DNA from: Spirogloea muscicola
Lineage: Eukaryota; Streptophyta; Zygnematophyceae; Spirogloeales; Spirogloeaceae
DNA: 64,000 nt
Direction: 5' to 3'
NCBI GenBank assembly: GCA_009602725.1
Contig: WELB01000047.1
Span: 184,553-248,552 of the forward strand
A program made the translations under genes and the position numbers. The notes under the pieces are model-generated. The model saw nothing but the letters and a program-made list of their open reading frames with translations. It was not told where the DNA came from and did no database searches. This document shows, piece after piece, positions 1 through 17,130 of the stretch. Position 1 is the first letter of the stretch. Every line of letters starts with the position of its first letter.

Positions 1-1380
1 CAGATATGGAAGAATCAGGACCCCAGAGCCCTTAAATCGAGATATCACCACCAGAGCCTAAATAAAGGGTCACGGAGAATGAAACATCACAAGGAGCAAT
101 CCCCAATCCTTGGTCACCATGTTGGTCAGGTTGATTCTTATGAGCTTCCAGGAACGACATAATAGACGACACACTGCACAGATGGCCTATGCCCATCAGT
201 AGTCGAAGGTTGTGTCAAGTTGAAACAAACAGAAACTTGCGTGGAAAGTGCAACGTAACAGCCGATGTGCCCTCTGCGGTGGTGCAGACAAGGGCATACA
301 CGGCCTGCGGGAACACACAGAGGCTCACACAGACGTCAAGTCGGCGAGCTGCGCTCACATGAGCACAACTTGCTCACCAGAGATTCCACTGCTTGGCGTT
401 TTCGTTTGATATGGTCGAGTTACTAGAGAGCTACTTACCCATCTTTGCTGGTTGGCAGAGAAAGTGGGAAAGGCATGGATATGCGCTGGAGCTTTCAGAC
501 CCCCGTCCACAGTGTACACCTTCGCACCTGGACATAGGCAACTCATCACCCCGGTCCTTTTGGATTCTGCACAAGCAGTTTGCCGCTTGTGTGAAAGTGA
601 TACGTCCAAAGTTGCAGACAAGATGACTGATAATGCGTGGGGTCTGTATGTGGTGTCAGCCGCCCAGAGGACACAGACGATGCAAGATGCTGATCTAAAA
701 TAGATCACGTCGTTGATTACAAGCATGTGATCCTGGAAGCAGCATCCAACCACCCTTGCCTCAGCTCAGTGGAAGATCAACTCGACTTCATTTGTTTCAG
801 CGGTGCCTTGCAGTATAAGCAGAAAGGGCCGATACGCTAATAAAGTTGACTACATTGCAGGTCGCTTATTAACTAGCTTGCTCAAGGTCCTCAGGATCTG
901 CAGGTAGGTACAATTGTGGTACATTTATTCCACTTGGACAAGGAGTTGGACTCGATGTCTTGGACTCGATGTCATATACTCAACACCATGTGCCAATGTG
1001 CTAGCAGTGCCGGCAAAGGTGGCAGCTAGAGGTGCCCAACTATTCATACTACCAAAACTGCCAATTGCCTCCATGAAGACGATTAGCCCTAAAACCCTAA
1101 ACCTCGTTATGAGATGCTAAGTTCCAACTTGCTGTTGCTGTCCAAGGGTTACTGACCATGTGGCTTCTCACAGCCCTCGCACTCGAAAGACACTCAATTC
1201 CTCGCCCCCTTAACATGAGCTACTTGTTCTTCCTTGAGGGGGGTTGGGTAAGCAGCTGAATAGATATAAGGTTGAGTGCCCCGAATTTGCAGCTGTGCCC
1301 TGAGTGCCCAGATCTGACCCCAGAGGCCTAGAACCCGATTCAACCCTCGAGACTTCAACAGAAGCAACAGCTCATCCAAT
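1..1380. other. intergenic, no recognisable gene
   Basis: No exon-like stretch with a recognisable protein family is visible on either strand. The longest open frame, on the minus strand at 355-753, has no conserved motif and no supporting splice pattern. A short degenerate telomere-like motif (CCCTAAAACCCTAAA) lies near 1087. Confidence 0.5.
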
Positions 1381-1382
1381 GG

Positions 1383-1840
1383 AAGGCAATGGCTGTAAAA
1401 GGCCAGCCCAAAGGAATGTACAAGAAGGTCGATTCTTCTCCAGGTTCCGTTAGGGCCACGCCTTTCCGCCCTCTACTTATTCTGATATGCACTTACTGAC
1501 TCGAGCTTATTGAGCTCCTCTTGCTTACGTTTCAGAGACTAGTATCTCTCCTTCCGGCCCTTTTAGAGCTACTCTGACTTGATGTTGCTCACTCGCGGGT
1601 ACTGAACTTTCATCTGCATCGTCTCGTGATTTGTAGTGTAGTCCTTTTTCGGCACCTGGTTTCTTTGGCTTTGGACATTGTCCATTCTTCTTGAGAAGGC
1701 TTTGCCAGCCCCTCATCTCTATAGGCTAGCACTTTCTTTCAGACCTTGTACATTCCTTTGGGCCACTGCCTCAAGTTGGAAGAGCTGTTGTTGTGGGCTG
1801 GCCTCTCACAGGCACTGCCATTAGTTGGAAGAGCTGTTTC
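1383..1840. repeat. decayed LINE tail with hairpin modules
   Basis: An antisense hairpin module (GGCTGTAAAAGGCCAGCC) lies near 1390. At about 1452-1508 the plus strand carries a degraded LINE ORF end whose last residues read SDMHLLTRAY followed by a stop, matching the other tails in this window. Two sense hairpin modules follow between about 1735 and 1835, each ending in a TTGGAAGAGCTGTT-like sequence. Confidence 0.65.
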
Positions 1841-1967
1841 TTTTCAGTAGAAAGAAGACGCTTCCAGAGGGCGATGGCTTTTGGCTGGTGTTGGCCAGCT
1901 CAGAAATGGAATGGACTAAGTGTGAAGGGGCCAGCGAACGCTGAAGCACACTGCGGCTCAAGCGGCC

Positions 1968-2180
1968 ATGGGTGCTCAATACCAGCCTGGCTTCCATCTC
2001 GCCGGGTCCCTAGCCCAAGTTTTCCGGATGCGCCTGGCCGTCTCTTTGCAGCGGTCCCTAGCTTTTTCGGTCCACTTGCGCGCAGGCCGCGCTCTGGCGG
2101 CGGCCTCCGGCTGCCGTCAGGGCGACGTCTTTTCGCCTGCTAGCTATTCAGATTTGCATCTACTGACGAGAGGTTACTGA
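1968..2180 (+). mobile_element. LINE-like ORF C-terminal fragment
   Basis: This is the C-terminal end of a retrotransposon ORF. It contains the recurrent blocks YRMRLAVSLQRS-like (here FRMRLAVSLQRS), AGRALAAASG and the terminal [10 protein letters not shown]-stop. Similar ends occur near 20.1, 36.9, 49.3 and 49.9 kb, so it is a dispersed repeat and not a host gene. It is 5'-truncated, and a short antisense insert begins immediately after the stop codon. Confidence 0.7.
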
Positions 2181-2338
2181 AGAAGTGGCTCTCCCAATGG
2201 GGGCAAGGGCTGTGAGAAGCCAGCCCGAAAAGAATTGACAAGGTTCGAAGGGGCCAAACTACGAGCTAAGCAGCGACTGCGGGGCCTGAAGAGGCTATGG
2301 CAGAACGGGGGAGGATGGACCACTCAGTAGTTACGAGT
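2181..2338 (-). mobile_element. 158-bp antisense LINE 3'-end insertion with target duplication
   Basis: Read on the minus strand, this insert begins at the last codons of the LINE ORF and runs through its 3' region, including the hairpin and the CCCCCATTGGGAGAGCC end. It closely matches the sense sequences at about 20285-20443 and 43040-43195. It is flanked by a 21-nt direct repeat at 2160-2180 and 2339-2359 with a single T/C mismatch. This looks like target-site duplication made by target-primed reverse transcription. Confidence 0.75.
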
Positions 2339-2394
2339 CTACTGACGAGAGGTCACTGAGAGTTCGCTTACTGCTGTCTCAGTCCTTAGCACTC

Positions 2395-2682
2395 CGACTC
2401 CTTCAGACCTTGTCCATTCTTTTGGGCTGGCCTCTCCCAGCCCTTGCTACACAGTTGCGATGGAGAATACTTCTGTCATGCCCATCCTCCAGAGGGCCGA
2501 CGGACTCCACACGCGCCGCGTCGACTTGGTGGCGTCCACGACGGGCGGTGGCGGGCGCATCATTGCCGATGTGGTCACCACTGATGTGGTCGACCGCTCC
2601 AACCCGGGGCTTTCTGCCTCGCGGGCTGGCCACGCTGCGGCAAAGGCCGCTCGCAGCAAGGCGGCCAAACACGCCGACCACC
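2395..2682 (+). mobile_element. LINE-like fragment entering assembly gap
   Basis: A sense hairpin module at about 2408-2450 is followed by an open frame containing TRRVDLV and a glycine-rich loop leading to IIADVVTTDVVDRS. The same blocks occur in the better-preserved LINE copy near 49.5 kb (TRRVDLV...LLMDVVLTDSF). The fragment is cut by the N run at 2683. Confidence 0.6.
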
Positions 2683-3391
2683 NNNNNNNNNNNNNNNNNN
2701 NNNNNNNNNNNNNNNNNNNNNNNNNNNNNNNNNNNNNNNNNNNNNNNNNNNNNNNNNNNNNNNNNNNNNNNNNNNNNNNNNNNNNNNNNNNNNNNNNNNN
2801 NNNNNNNNNNNNNNNNNNNNNNNNNNNNNNNNNNNNNNNNNNNNNNNNNNNNNNNNNNNNNNNNNNNNNNNNNNNNNNNNNNNNNNNNNNNNNNNNNNNN
2901 NNNNNNNNNNNNNNNNNNNNNNNNNNNNNNNNNNNNNNNNNNNNNNNNNNNNNNNNNNNNNNNNNNNNNNNNNNNNNNNNNNNNNNNNNNNNNNNNNNNN
3001 NNNNNNNNNNNNNNNNNNNNNNNNNNNNNNNNNNNNNNNNNNNNNNNNNNNNNNNNNNNNNNNNNNNNNNNNNNNNNNNNNNNNNNNNNNNNNNNNNNNN
3101 NNNNNNNNNNNNNNNNNNNNNNNNNNNNNNNNNNNNNNNNNNNNNNNNNNNNNNNNNNNNNNNNNNNNNNNNNNNNNNNNNNNNNNNNNNNNNNNNNNNN
3201 NNNNNNNNNNNNNNNNNNNNNNNNNNNNNNNNNNNNNNNNNNNNNNNNNNNNNNNNNNNNNNNNNNNNNNNNNNNNNNNNNNNNNNNNNNNNNNNNNNNN
3301 NNNNNNNNNNNNNNNNNNNNNNNNNNNNNNNNNNNNNNNNNNNNNNNNNNNNNNNNNNNNNNNNNNNNNNNNNNNNNNNNNNNNNNNNNNN
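2683..3391. other. assembly gap (709 N)
   Basis: This is a run of N. It probably hides the 5' end of the F2KP gene, including the first strands of its CBM20 domain, because coding sequence of that domain begins directly after the gap. Confidence 0.98.
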
Positions 3392-9382
<5,991 letters not shown>

Positions 9383-10130
9383 CATCAATGCATGCCTGGT
9401 GACTATGTGTGACAATAAGACCTCTTAATAGCCAGGTTGACAAGCATTGGTATCTCTTCTTGGTCGTCATCCTGTTGACATGCCTTAGCACATTTAGTGT
9501 GTCAGTCACTTAGCTTGAACAGTGTCCAACTGCTGGTCAGTGGGTGTTGCGTTAGATAGCAGGTCTTTGCAGCAGATCACTTATTGATTGAGGAGCAGAA
9601 AACCAATGGCTATTGAGATTTCACAAGAAAGAAAGAAAGAATACAGCAAACAGGGCCATTGGCTCAGTGGAGTTCTGCACATGAAAATACGTCACACATA
9701 GAGCAGCTTCAAGACGGTCATCCCGCACTGGCGCCGGGAAAATAATTGGAGTCATCGATGACAAATACTTCGGACCACCCTGATGAGTGTCGAGCACTTG
9801 ACTAGAAGGAAGAGGTCAATGACAGGTAGATACCCGCTCGCCGATTTCATAACAGGGCCCATCAGCGAAGGGCAGGCTCGGGCCTGGAAAAAGGCCAGCC
9901 GCTGTGTACTAACGAGAACTCCGGACCCAAAGAGGAGTAACAGTTTTCCATTAGCCTGCAGGAGGCCCAAGGCAGCTCTAAAGCACCTGCTCAGAGTGCC
10001 AGCTCTGCGTGTGACCCAAGAGCTATTGAGATGAGCACTAGCAGTCGGCAAAGGAAGTCAATAAACCTCCACGTCTGTGCAGCAGTAACACAAAACGAGG
10101 GCAAGTATTGGCACCAACTCTCGGCCTTGG
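9383..10130. other. convergent 3' intergenic region
   Basis: This holds the facing 3' ends of F2KP (+) and ferrochelatase (-). I see no further gene and no clear repeat. Confidence 0.6.
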
Positions 10131-13100
10131 TCACCGTAGTAGAGGCAATATGCCCCACTGGTGAAGCACGCCCTGCCCGGACGTGACCTCTAGCAGGAGC
10201 AGCGCCAGCACGGCGAGCATCGCGGCGCGGCCGTTCCACGTCTCCGCGCTCTTCGTCCAGCCCCACTCCCACAGCGCCACGGGCGCCGGCAGCTCCCGCC
10301 GCTGTGTGTCGTATGTCGCCAGCAGCTCCTCCACGCTGCCCAGCGGCACCAGCGACTGCAGCACGAGATGGCCGATCTTCGAGTAAGCATAATGAGCGGC
10401 AACTTCGCTCTTGAAGCAGCGAAGGTGATGGCCTGGCCAACCTTGCAAAGGATGCAAGCATCTGTGGACAACACAAGTTAGCGAGCTCTCTTTGTAAGCT
10501 GGGAGGCAGGCTGAGCGCAAAAGCGCGGCATGCCAGGCTGCAAAGAGCACGACGAGGGCGTAACCTGCTGCCAAGATTCAAGCCTTCCTAGCTGGGCTGC
10601 TAAGTATGCCGCTGTATGAGAGGCCCAGCACAGATAGTCCTCGGCGGCAGCACAGCCAGCCAAAGACACCCAGCCGCAGCACATAGAGTGGACAAGATGA
10701 CTGAGCAAGTGCGACCAGGTTGCGGAGGCCGACCAAACCGCTCTGCATGAACGGGCTCGTTCGTCAGCTGCCAATGTGCAGTGCACTTGACTTCCCCCTC
10801 GACATCTATGCCTTTTGCAACCAACATTGTTTGTTGCTTGAGCACTCCGTGTCAGACTAGATGACTTGTGAGAACGACGCATTCCTGCAGGTTGCTGATG
10901 AACACTGGAACTTACCATATAATCCTAGAAGCAGTTAAGGGTTTATTGGGCAAACAAAGGATGGAAAGCCTAGATATATTGTTGCTTCATGAGGCTGGCA
11001 GAATGGCCAATGGCAGAGCTCCCACAGAGAGCTTGTAATATGGATCTGCGTACACTCATAGATTACCTGCCGAGTCTCCAAGCCCGAAGCCGCCATGGCG
11101 CCAACGTACGGCAGGGCCTCCAGCACCGCGTCTGCGAGGTCGTCAATGAACCGCGGCTCGCAGTTCATCGCTGGTACTCGGCCCCACTCTTTGATACCTG
11201 ACGCTATAGCGAGCTCCTTGTACTCCACATCAATCTCCTCCAGTGTCTCTATGTGCTCGCTCACAAAGCTGGAAAACAGTGACAACCGCGTTTTTCCACT
11301 GTAAACAAGCACCATCATACAGCAGCAAGACCGTCACAATGGAGACAATTATCTGCTGAACAAGACCAACCAATGTTTGTGACTCAGTCTAGTGACGCAA
11401 CCAAATAACAGCAGACAGCTGAGCTGAGAACGAGCCACATGCTCAAACAGGACTCATGCAGCACAGCCGCAAATCCTAAGAAAACCCCCGAGTATTTCCA
11501 GGACAATAATTACCTGATGGGGACAGCAAGCAGGCTCTTCACGCCATTCTGGCCAAGCTCTGCGATAGTCGCGTCCGTGTATGGTTTTAGCCACTCCACT
11601 GGGCCCACTCGACTCTGCAGGACACAGTGAAGGGTTTGAATCTGTAAAGAGCAGCGGCGGCTGGTCCAGCAGCAACCGAGAGGGTGCTTGTCTATGAAGG
11701 TGAAGAGTACAAGGAGACACGAGCTGCGTCACTTTGTCACATGAGGTGATCAAGAGAGAGGACTCAAAAGTCGTGGGCGCTGCGGCAGTGGAAGCGAGCA
11801 CTGCTTCTACCTGATACGCAAGCGTGTGCGGGTTTGGGGAGCCTAGTCTTCGAAGTTCGTCCATGATGAGCTCCACACACTCCTCCATCTCCGCCTTGTA
11901 AGGATCGCCCGCCTCCTCAACATATGCCACTGGCACACCATGCGCGGAGAAGAAGATATTGACACCGGAGGGGTCAGCGAACTTGTGCAGCTCCCTCCGG
12001 ATTAGGTCGGCCATGGCCTCCACGTAACCCACGCGCTGGTACCACGACGGAATGACAGTGTGCTCCATGTTGACGAGGTAATTGTCCTCCCTGCACACAA
12101 ACGGCAATGAAGTTCCTCACTTGAGCGTCGGTGTGTCTCTTGGTCAGGCAATGACAGAAACAACACAAGAGCTCGTTCTAGGCAAAGGACCACCAGGACT
12201 TCCGCGTTTGTGAAACGAAGACGCCTTCTACAACAAGCTCAGCCAAAAGCTCTCCACAAACCCTTTCCTCAATTCCTAGGCAGTAGAGCTCATTGAGAGC
12301 AAGCGCGTCTGCAGAGTGTTGACAGTAAACCTAGAAAGGCCACACGGTGCAAGAAAGCGACCTGAAGAGCCTCTCGAGCAGCCGAAGGCTTGACCCGCTG
12401 GTGGCGATCGAGAATTGCGGGTACAGCGGCAGCACCACGAGCCTCGTGACGCGGTCTGCCTTGATCTGTGCAAATCAGTGATGCAGCGCAGCAACTAGGT
12501 CAGCATGCAGCCTGCATGCATGGAGAGATGGAGCTCCTGCAACGCCAATCTCCTCCTCCTGACAATCTTCCCCTGATGGCAAATTCCTGAGGCCTGATCT
12601 GAGGGGTAGTCGCCCAGAGCTGCCACAAATGAACGCATGCACGTGCATGCGATACCTGCGCAATCGCCTCCTCGGTGAAGGGGTGCCAGTAGCGCATGCC
12701 CACGTAGACCTCTGCCAGGAGGTCCTTCTTCGCCAGCGCCCCCTTGAGCGCCTCCGCCTGCAGCCACAGGGCCACGGCAACGGCAGCCAGAGCCTGGTGA
12801 GCCGCAGGCTCTCGGCGTATGCTAAGCCAATAATAGAGTACTCGGCTTTTGAGTTCGACTTGAGGGTTTAACGTTTTGAGGTGAAGTATTTGTTCGCCTA
12901 CACCGCTGGCAAGGTATATAAAGCTACGGCTAACTTAAATATGCCACTGCCAGGCTTCAGCTTCAATTCTGTGGGTTACTGTAGCTCCTGTCATTCCTCG
13001 ATGGGTTTTTGCTAGAGTAGTCAGATTTGGCTGCCAGAGGCGGCCCAAGTCTCTGGGCATCCGCCGAAATATGGCGCGGTGCTGTGGCGTCTGAGGCGCC

Positions 13101-13466
13101 CACCTGCTCGTCGGTGATGCGACGGAGCGGCGAGCCGCCGCCGATGGCGGCGTACCCCTCCTGGCTCTTGGGCGCGCGGAGGCTGGAGATGGTCTGCGCC
13201 AGCGGGCGCTGCAGGAAGCGGAAGGGCTTGGGCAGGCGGATGATGTCGGGGTCGGCAAAGAGGTTGAAGAGGAACGGCTGCACATCGGCCAGCGACTCGG
13301 GGCCGCCCAGGTTGAGCAGCAGCACGCCCACCCGCTCCTCCTGACCAAAAAAACCGCGGGGGCGGGATTTGAACCTGAGACGTGAATCTCGGAACAGAAG
13401 GCCTTATCTCAGGGATGTGCGGCGATGGCCGGCCACGGGAGCGCCGGCGGTGGCGGCGGCGGCCAT
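10131..13466 (-). CDS. FC: Ferrochelatase, plastid type with C-terminal CAB motif
   Basis: This enzyme inserts Fe2+ into protoporphyrin IX, the last step of haem synthesis. Minus-strand exons: 13104-13340, 12656-12757, 12362-12465, 11811-12090, 11514-11614, 11067-11268, 10131-10409; phases agree and give about 434 residues. Family blocks are [71 protein letters not shown] (catalytic His in SAHG) and [14 protein letters not shown]. The C-terminal extension ends in a chlorophyll a/b-binding-type helix ([19 protein letters not shown]...LHQWGILP), as in plant FC2 and cyanobacterial enzymes. The first exon is unresolved: ATG at 13466 starts an Ala-rich possible transit peptide, but I found no clean donor joining it to the acceptor at 13340. 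One N base lies at 13497. Confidence 0.92.
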
Positions 13467-14034
13467 GCCTGCGGCGGCGCGGCGCGGGCGGCGCCGNGGT
13501 CTGTCCTTCCTACTGGGCTGACCTCGCTCAGCCAGCGCCCTCAGTGAAAGAGCATTGTCAACTTGGCCTTGGCGGTCATTGCCCATTTGACAGAGGAGCT
13601 CTATGGGCCTGCCCTCTCAGGGCATGACCCTTTTCGGTGGTGATAGCCACTCGGAATTGTCTATCTTTCGCCCAACTCTGTCGATGTTGTCCTAGCATCT
13701 TTCAGCCTCCATTCCCTGTGAAAAGGGCAAGCCTTCAAGCTTTGTGAGGCTCAAGCAGCGTGCTCTTCCTCCTACAAAGGGGCAGATACTGCGAGCTGGC
13801 TGCTCATAGTAGCTGCCCCTCACATCCAGTTCTATCTTCACGGCCTGCCACCTCTGTCACGCTTGATATCCACCTCCACTCCGAATCAGAAGCAAACGTA
13901 AGCACATAAAGACATAAGCAAAAACTTGTCTTACAATATCTCAAATACATTCAACGGCTATCCAGTGTAATTTATAAGCCAGGCGAGCTCCTAAGGTGAT
14001 ATACATCAGACTTCCTCTTGCTTGTTCGTAGGGT
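13467..14034. promoter_or_regulatory. divergent intergenic region, ferrochelatase / HSCB
   Basis: About 570 bp separate the apparent 5' ends of the two divergent genes. A TATA-like TTTATAA sits at 13971, roughly 60 nt before the HSCB ATG. A short repeat-related AGGTCAGCCCAGTAGGAAGG lies near 13510. Shared regulation is inferred from geometry only. Confidence 0.4.
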
Positions 14035-15927
14035 ATGAATATCATTTCCTTCTCTTCCTTTGCTGTCTGTGGGCAATCATATTACGTCAGGTGGACGCCT
14101 GTGTCTAGAGGTGTGGAGACCGGCGGCGGCGGGCGCGCCTGCTGGGCGTGCGGCGCGCCGGCGGCGGCGGCCGGCGGCGGCTTCTTCTGCGGCGCCTGCT
14201 CGCGCATCCAGCCGCCGGACGCCTCGCTCTCCCACTTCGAGCTCCTGGGCGTGTCAGTGAACACCCATCTCCCAGTGCTTCCACCAGACGTCGATCCCGG
14301 ATCTCATATGATACGCTGGACGAGACTAATCAGTTCACCTCCGCAGGCCGCGGAGCTATCGGCTGGACGTGGGGGAGCTGGAGCGCAAGTACAAGGCGTT
14401 GCAGCGCCGCCTCCACCCCGACATGTTCGCCACCAAGCCCCAGGCACCCGCCACCCACAACCGACAACCCGAAACCAGAAACCCGAAACCCACAAACTCA
14501 AACCCTTACGTTACATACCATAGTCCCAGCCCTGTCTAGCCTCTGCGACTCGTGGTTATGTGCTGGCTCGTGGTTACTGAACGTGGGTTAGGTCAGCAGC
14601 AGGCGATGCTGCATCTGTCGATGTGCTTGCCTTTGTACTTAGCCACTCAGTTCCTCCATCCCACAATACACACACCACAATTTCCTCCGACTCAGCTGAA
14701 CGGGGCACTGAATGGACCACTGCAGGAAGACCAGGCCTTCTCGCGCGACCAGTCGGCGCGCACGATCGGCGCATACTACGCCCTGCTGTCGCCGCTGTCC
14801 CGCGCCCGCCACCTTGTAGGTATGCACAACGCAGCTGCCCCAAGAGGCACGTCCAGGGGCCCCGGGGGCCATAGTCCACAGTCCAGCTCAGGTTCTTGAT
14901 TATTACACACATATGAGGATCATGGGCCCCTCATCCATTTTCCTGGAACCTGACTGTGAAGTCGTGAGGAAGCCTAGCCTTGCTGGCAGGCAGCGCCGGA
15001 AGCTGACGGTTCAAGGGCCGCCAATGTGACATCCCTGCCACCATCTTTGTGGTGCCTCAGCTGCAGTTGGAGGGCCTGCGCGTCGGCGACGAGGCAGAGG
15101 GCACAATTCAGGATGATGGCCTCCTCACAGAGGTGATTTGTGCTCAAGGCCGTCATGTGAACCAGTGGAGCCGCTGCTTGCGCTGCTCAGAAGCTTCCCA
15201 TAAACACAGGGGTTTTGTCAGTAGGTTTCAGGACTAGGGAACAGCGCAAAGCTAATCCCTGAACGTGCTTGTAGCACTCTTCAGATCGGTCTCAGTCTGT
15301 CCCTCGTCTGCCCCCTCGTCTAGCTCCTGCTTCTCCCCACAGCCCGCCTCCACGCACGCTTTTCTTCTCATGCACACTGCTTCACGTCGCTGCCCTGCAC
15401 CTCCCTTGTGCTCAACTTCTCGCACCCTGTTGTCACGCCTTACTGAGCTCACCAGCGTGCCTCTGCGTCGAGAACAGGTACAGCTCTGTGAAAGAGAAGC
15501 TTCCCAGCAAGCACCCCTCCGTGTGTTACAAGGCGTGCCCAATGCTTTGTCTCCAGCTTCGGTTGCTGAGGAAGCATCGTGTGTTGCAGATTCTTGAGGT
15601 CCGTGATGCAATAGACAGTACCAATGACGAGATAGTGCTGAGGCGACTGCAGGTGGAGGTGAGCACAACCTGCAATGTGTTGATGCCTCTTCATGGCAAC
15701 TTCTTCGCATCTCTTGCGCTTTTCGAATCGCCCTGACTTTATGCTTCTTTGCAATCACTAAAATTCGTGCATATCATGTCCAGCAGAACGAGGAGAAGCT
15801 GCAAGCCTGCGATGCCGCCCTTGCGGAGGCTTTCACCAAGGGAAACCTGTTGTCAGCAACTGCACAGACGCGCCGCATGTCTTACCTCCAGCGCATCAGG
15901 GAGGAACTTAGTAGCAAGCTGCCATGA
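14035..15927 (+). CDS. HSCB: HSCB, J-domain iron-sulfur co-chaperone
   Basis: HSCB delivers ISCU-bound Fe-S clusters to the mitochondrial HSP70. Exons: 14035-14252, 14347-14443, 14726-14815, 15061-15132, 15590-15658, 15784-15927; phases agree and give 229 residues, the usual size. In order the protein shows a presequence-like N-terminus, a two-CxxC zinc-binding module (CWAC...CGAC) followed by IQPPDASLSHFELLGV, then the J-domain with YRLDVGELERKYKALQRRLHPDMF carried across the splice (HPD motif intact), AFSRDQSARTIGAYYALLSPLSRARHL, and the helical C-terminal domain (LLTEILEVRDAID...LSSKL). The CxxC module is typical of eukaryotic HSCB. The intron after 14443 starts with GC. The start at 14035 is the first in-frame ATG of the open exon; an upstream exon is possible. 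Confidence 0.9.
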
Positions 15928-17130
15928 GGAGCGAGGCAGGAGTGAAGTTGCAACCAAGAGCAGCAACTAAAGTGAACTAGGTGTTGTCCCATGGCCTCAG
16001 CAACAAGGACTACCTCAACCTCGCAGCTTACTGAAAGGTCGCACAGAAGCCTGGCTGAGGAAGTATTTGGCAGCAATCGCTGCAACAACATACATCATCA
16101 TTGCTCAACACCTACACCACCTGCACCCCGAACGAGACAGAGACGTCCATGGACTTTCATCCAAAGTACGTGTGACATTCTGAGTATGGTGGAATAAGCG
16201 CAAGCGCATCAAGCCCTAGGTGGCTTGTAACGGCCTCGTATACCACAAAGCCCAGCAGCTGTACCACAGTTACTTACAAGGGCTTCTCATTCTTCAGAGC
16301 CTTCAGTCAGAAAATTCCACGGCTCCTAGTAATAACTGGCCACTTGCCAGTTAACATTGGCCATAACGTGCCATGCAGGATACTGGAGCAGCTGGCAGAA
16401 GACGTCATTTGGTGGGGTGTTCATATTAAGCCTGGGCTTGGGGCTGGGCTTTTTCAACCCAAGTCACTGCACACTAGCAGTTTGGAAGAGTTTGTACTGA
16501 GCGCAGATTCATCATTCTCTTCCTCGCTTGCCAACATTCCCTGGGCTGCACGGAGCAACTAGCTCCAGCAGCCAGCAGACAGCATTGGGAGATCCCTCTG
16601 CGGTGTCAGCTCCCTGTTTGCGACGACCTTGAAGAGCCCTTTGGCGAGCAGTGGGCTTTCAAGAGCAATTTGGTTGCAGCTCATCTTGAAGTCGTGGTTG
16701 AAAAGGGGTCCACTTATGGATCCAGAGTGATGACATGCGCGGGCTTCATTACAGTCATATGCGTAGGGTTGCCACCTCCACACAGTCCACAATTACGCGA
16801 ATGAAACGGACAGCTTGGTCCTGAAACTCCAGATTGCTGCAGCATGTTACTGTGACCTTCCTGTCAGACATGGAAGGAAATTTCTGAGCTATTTAAAAGT
16901 GATCTTGCTCTATCAGATAGCCCAGAGGAGTGCATAGCTCAGACAGGACGCCGCAGGCTGGTTGAGGACGCCCCACTTCACGGCTGCACCAGCACCGTCT
17001 GGGCTTGGGATCTGGTGCCTCTAAGGGCAGCTGGCCATGCCAGCCGGAACTGCTCATGGCGCAAGTTACCAAAGGTTGTTCAGAGCCCACTTGCTGACGT
17101 CTTAAGAAGTAGTATCCTGCTTTTTGTGCC
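15928..17130. other. intergenic, no recognised gene
   Basis: This contains the HSCB 3' flank. Two minus-strand open frames (16559-16792 and 16893-17132) have no family I recognise and no convincing splice context. Confidence 0.5.

Noticed and set aside
355-753. 132-codon minus-strand open frame
   Set aside because: No motif, no neighbouring exon with a matching phase, and overlapping open frames on the other strand of similar quality.
13345-13425. tRNA-like segment on the minus strand (GGTTCAAATCC box B next to a GAGA/TCTC arm)
   Set aside because: A box B and a possible variable-arm stem are present, but there is no box A, no anticodon stem and no pairing acceptor stem. It also lies in the presumed first intron of ferrochelatase.
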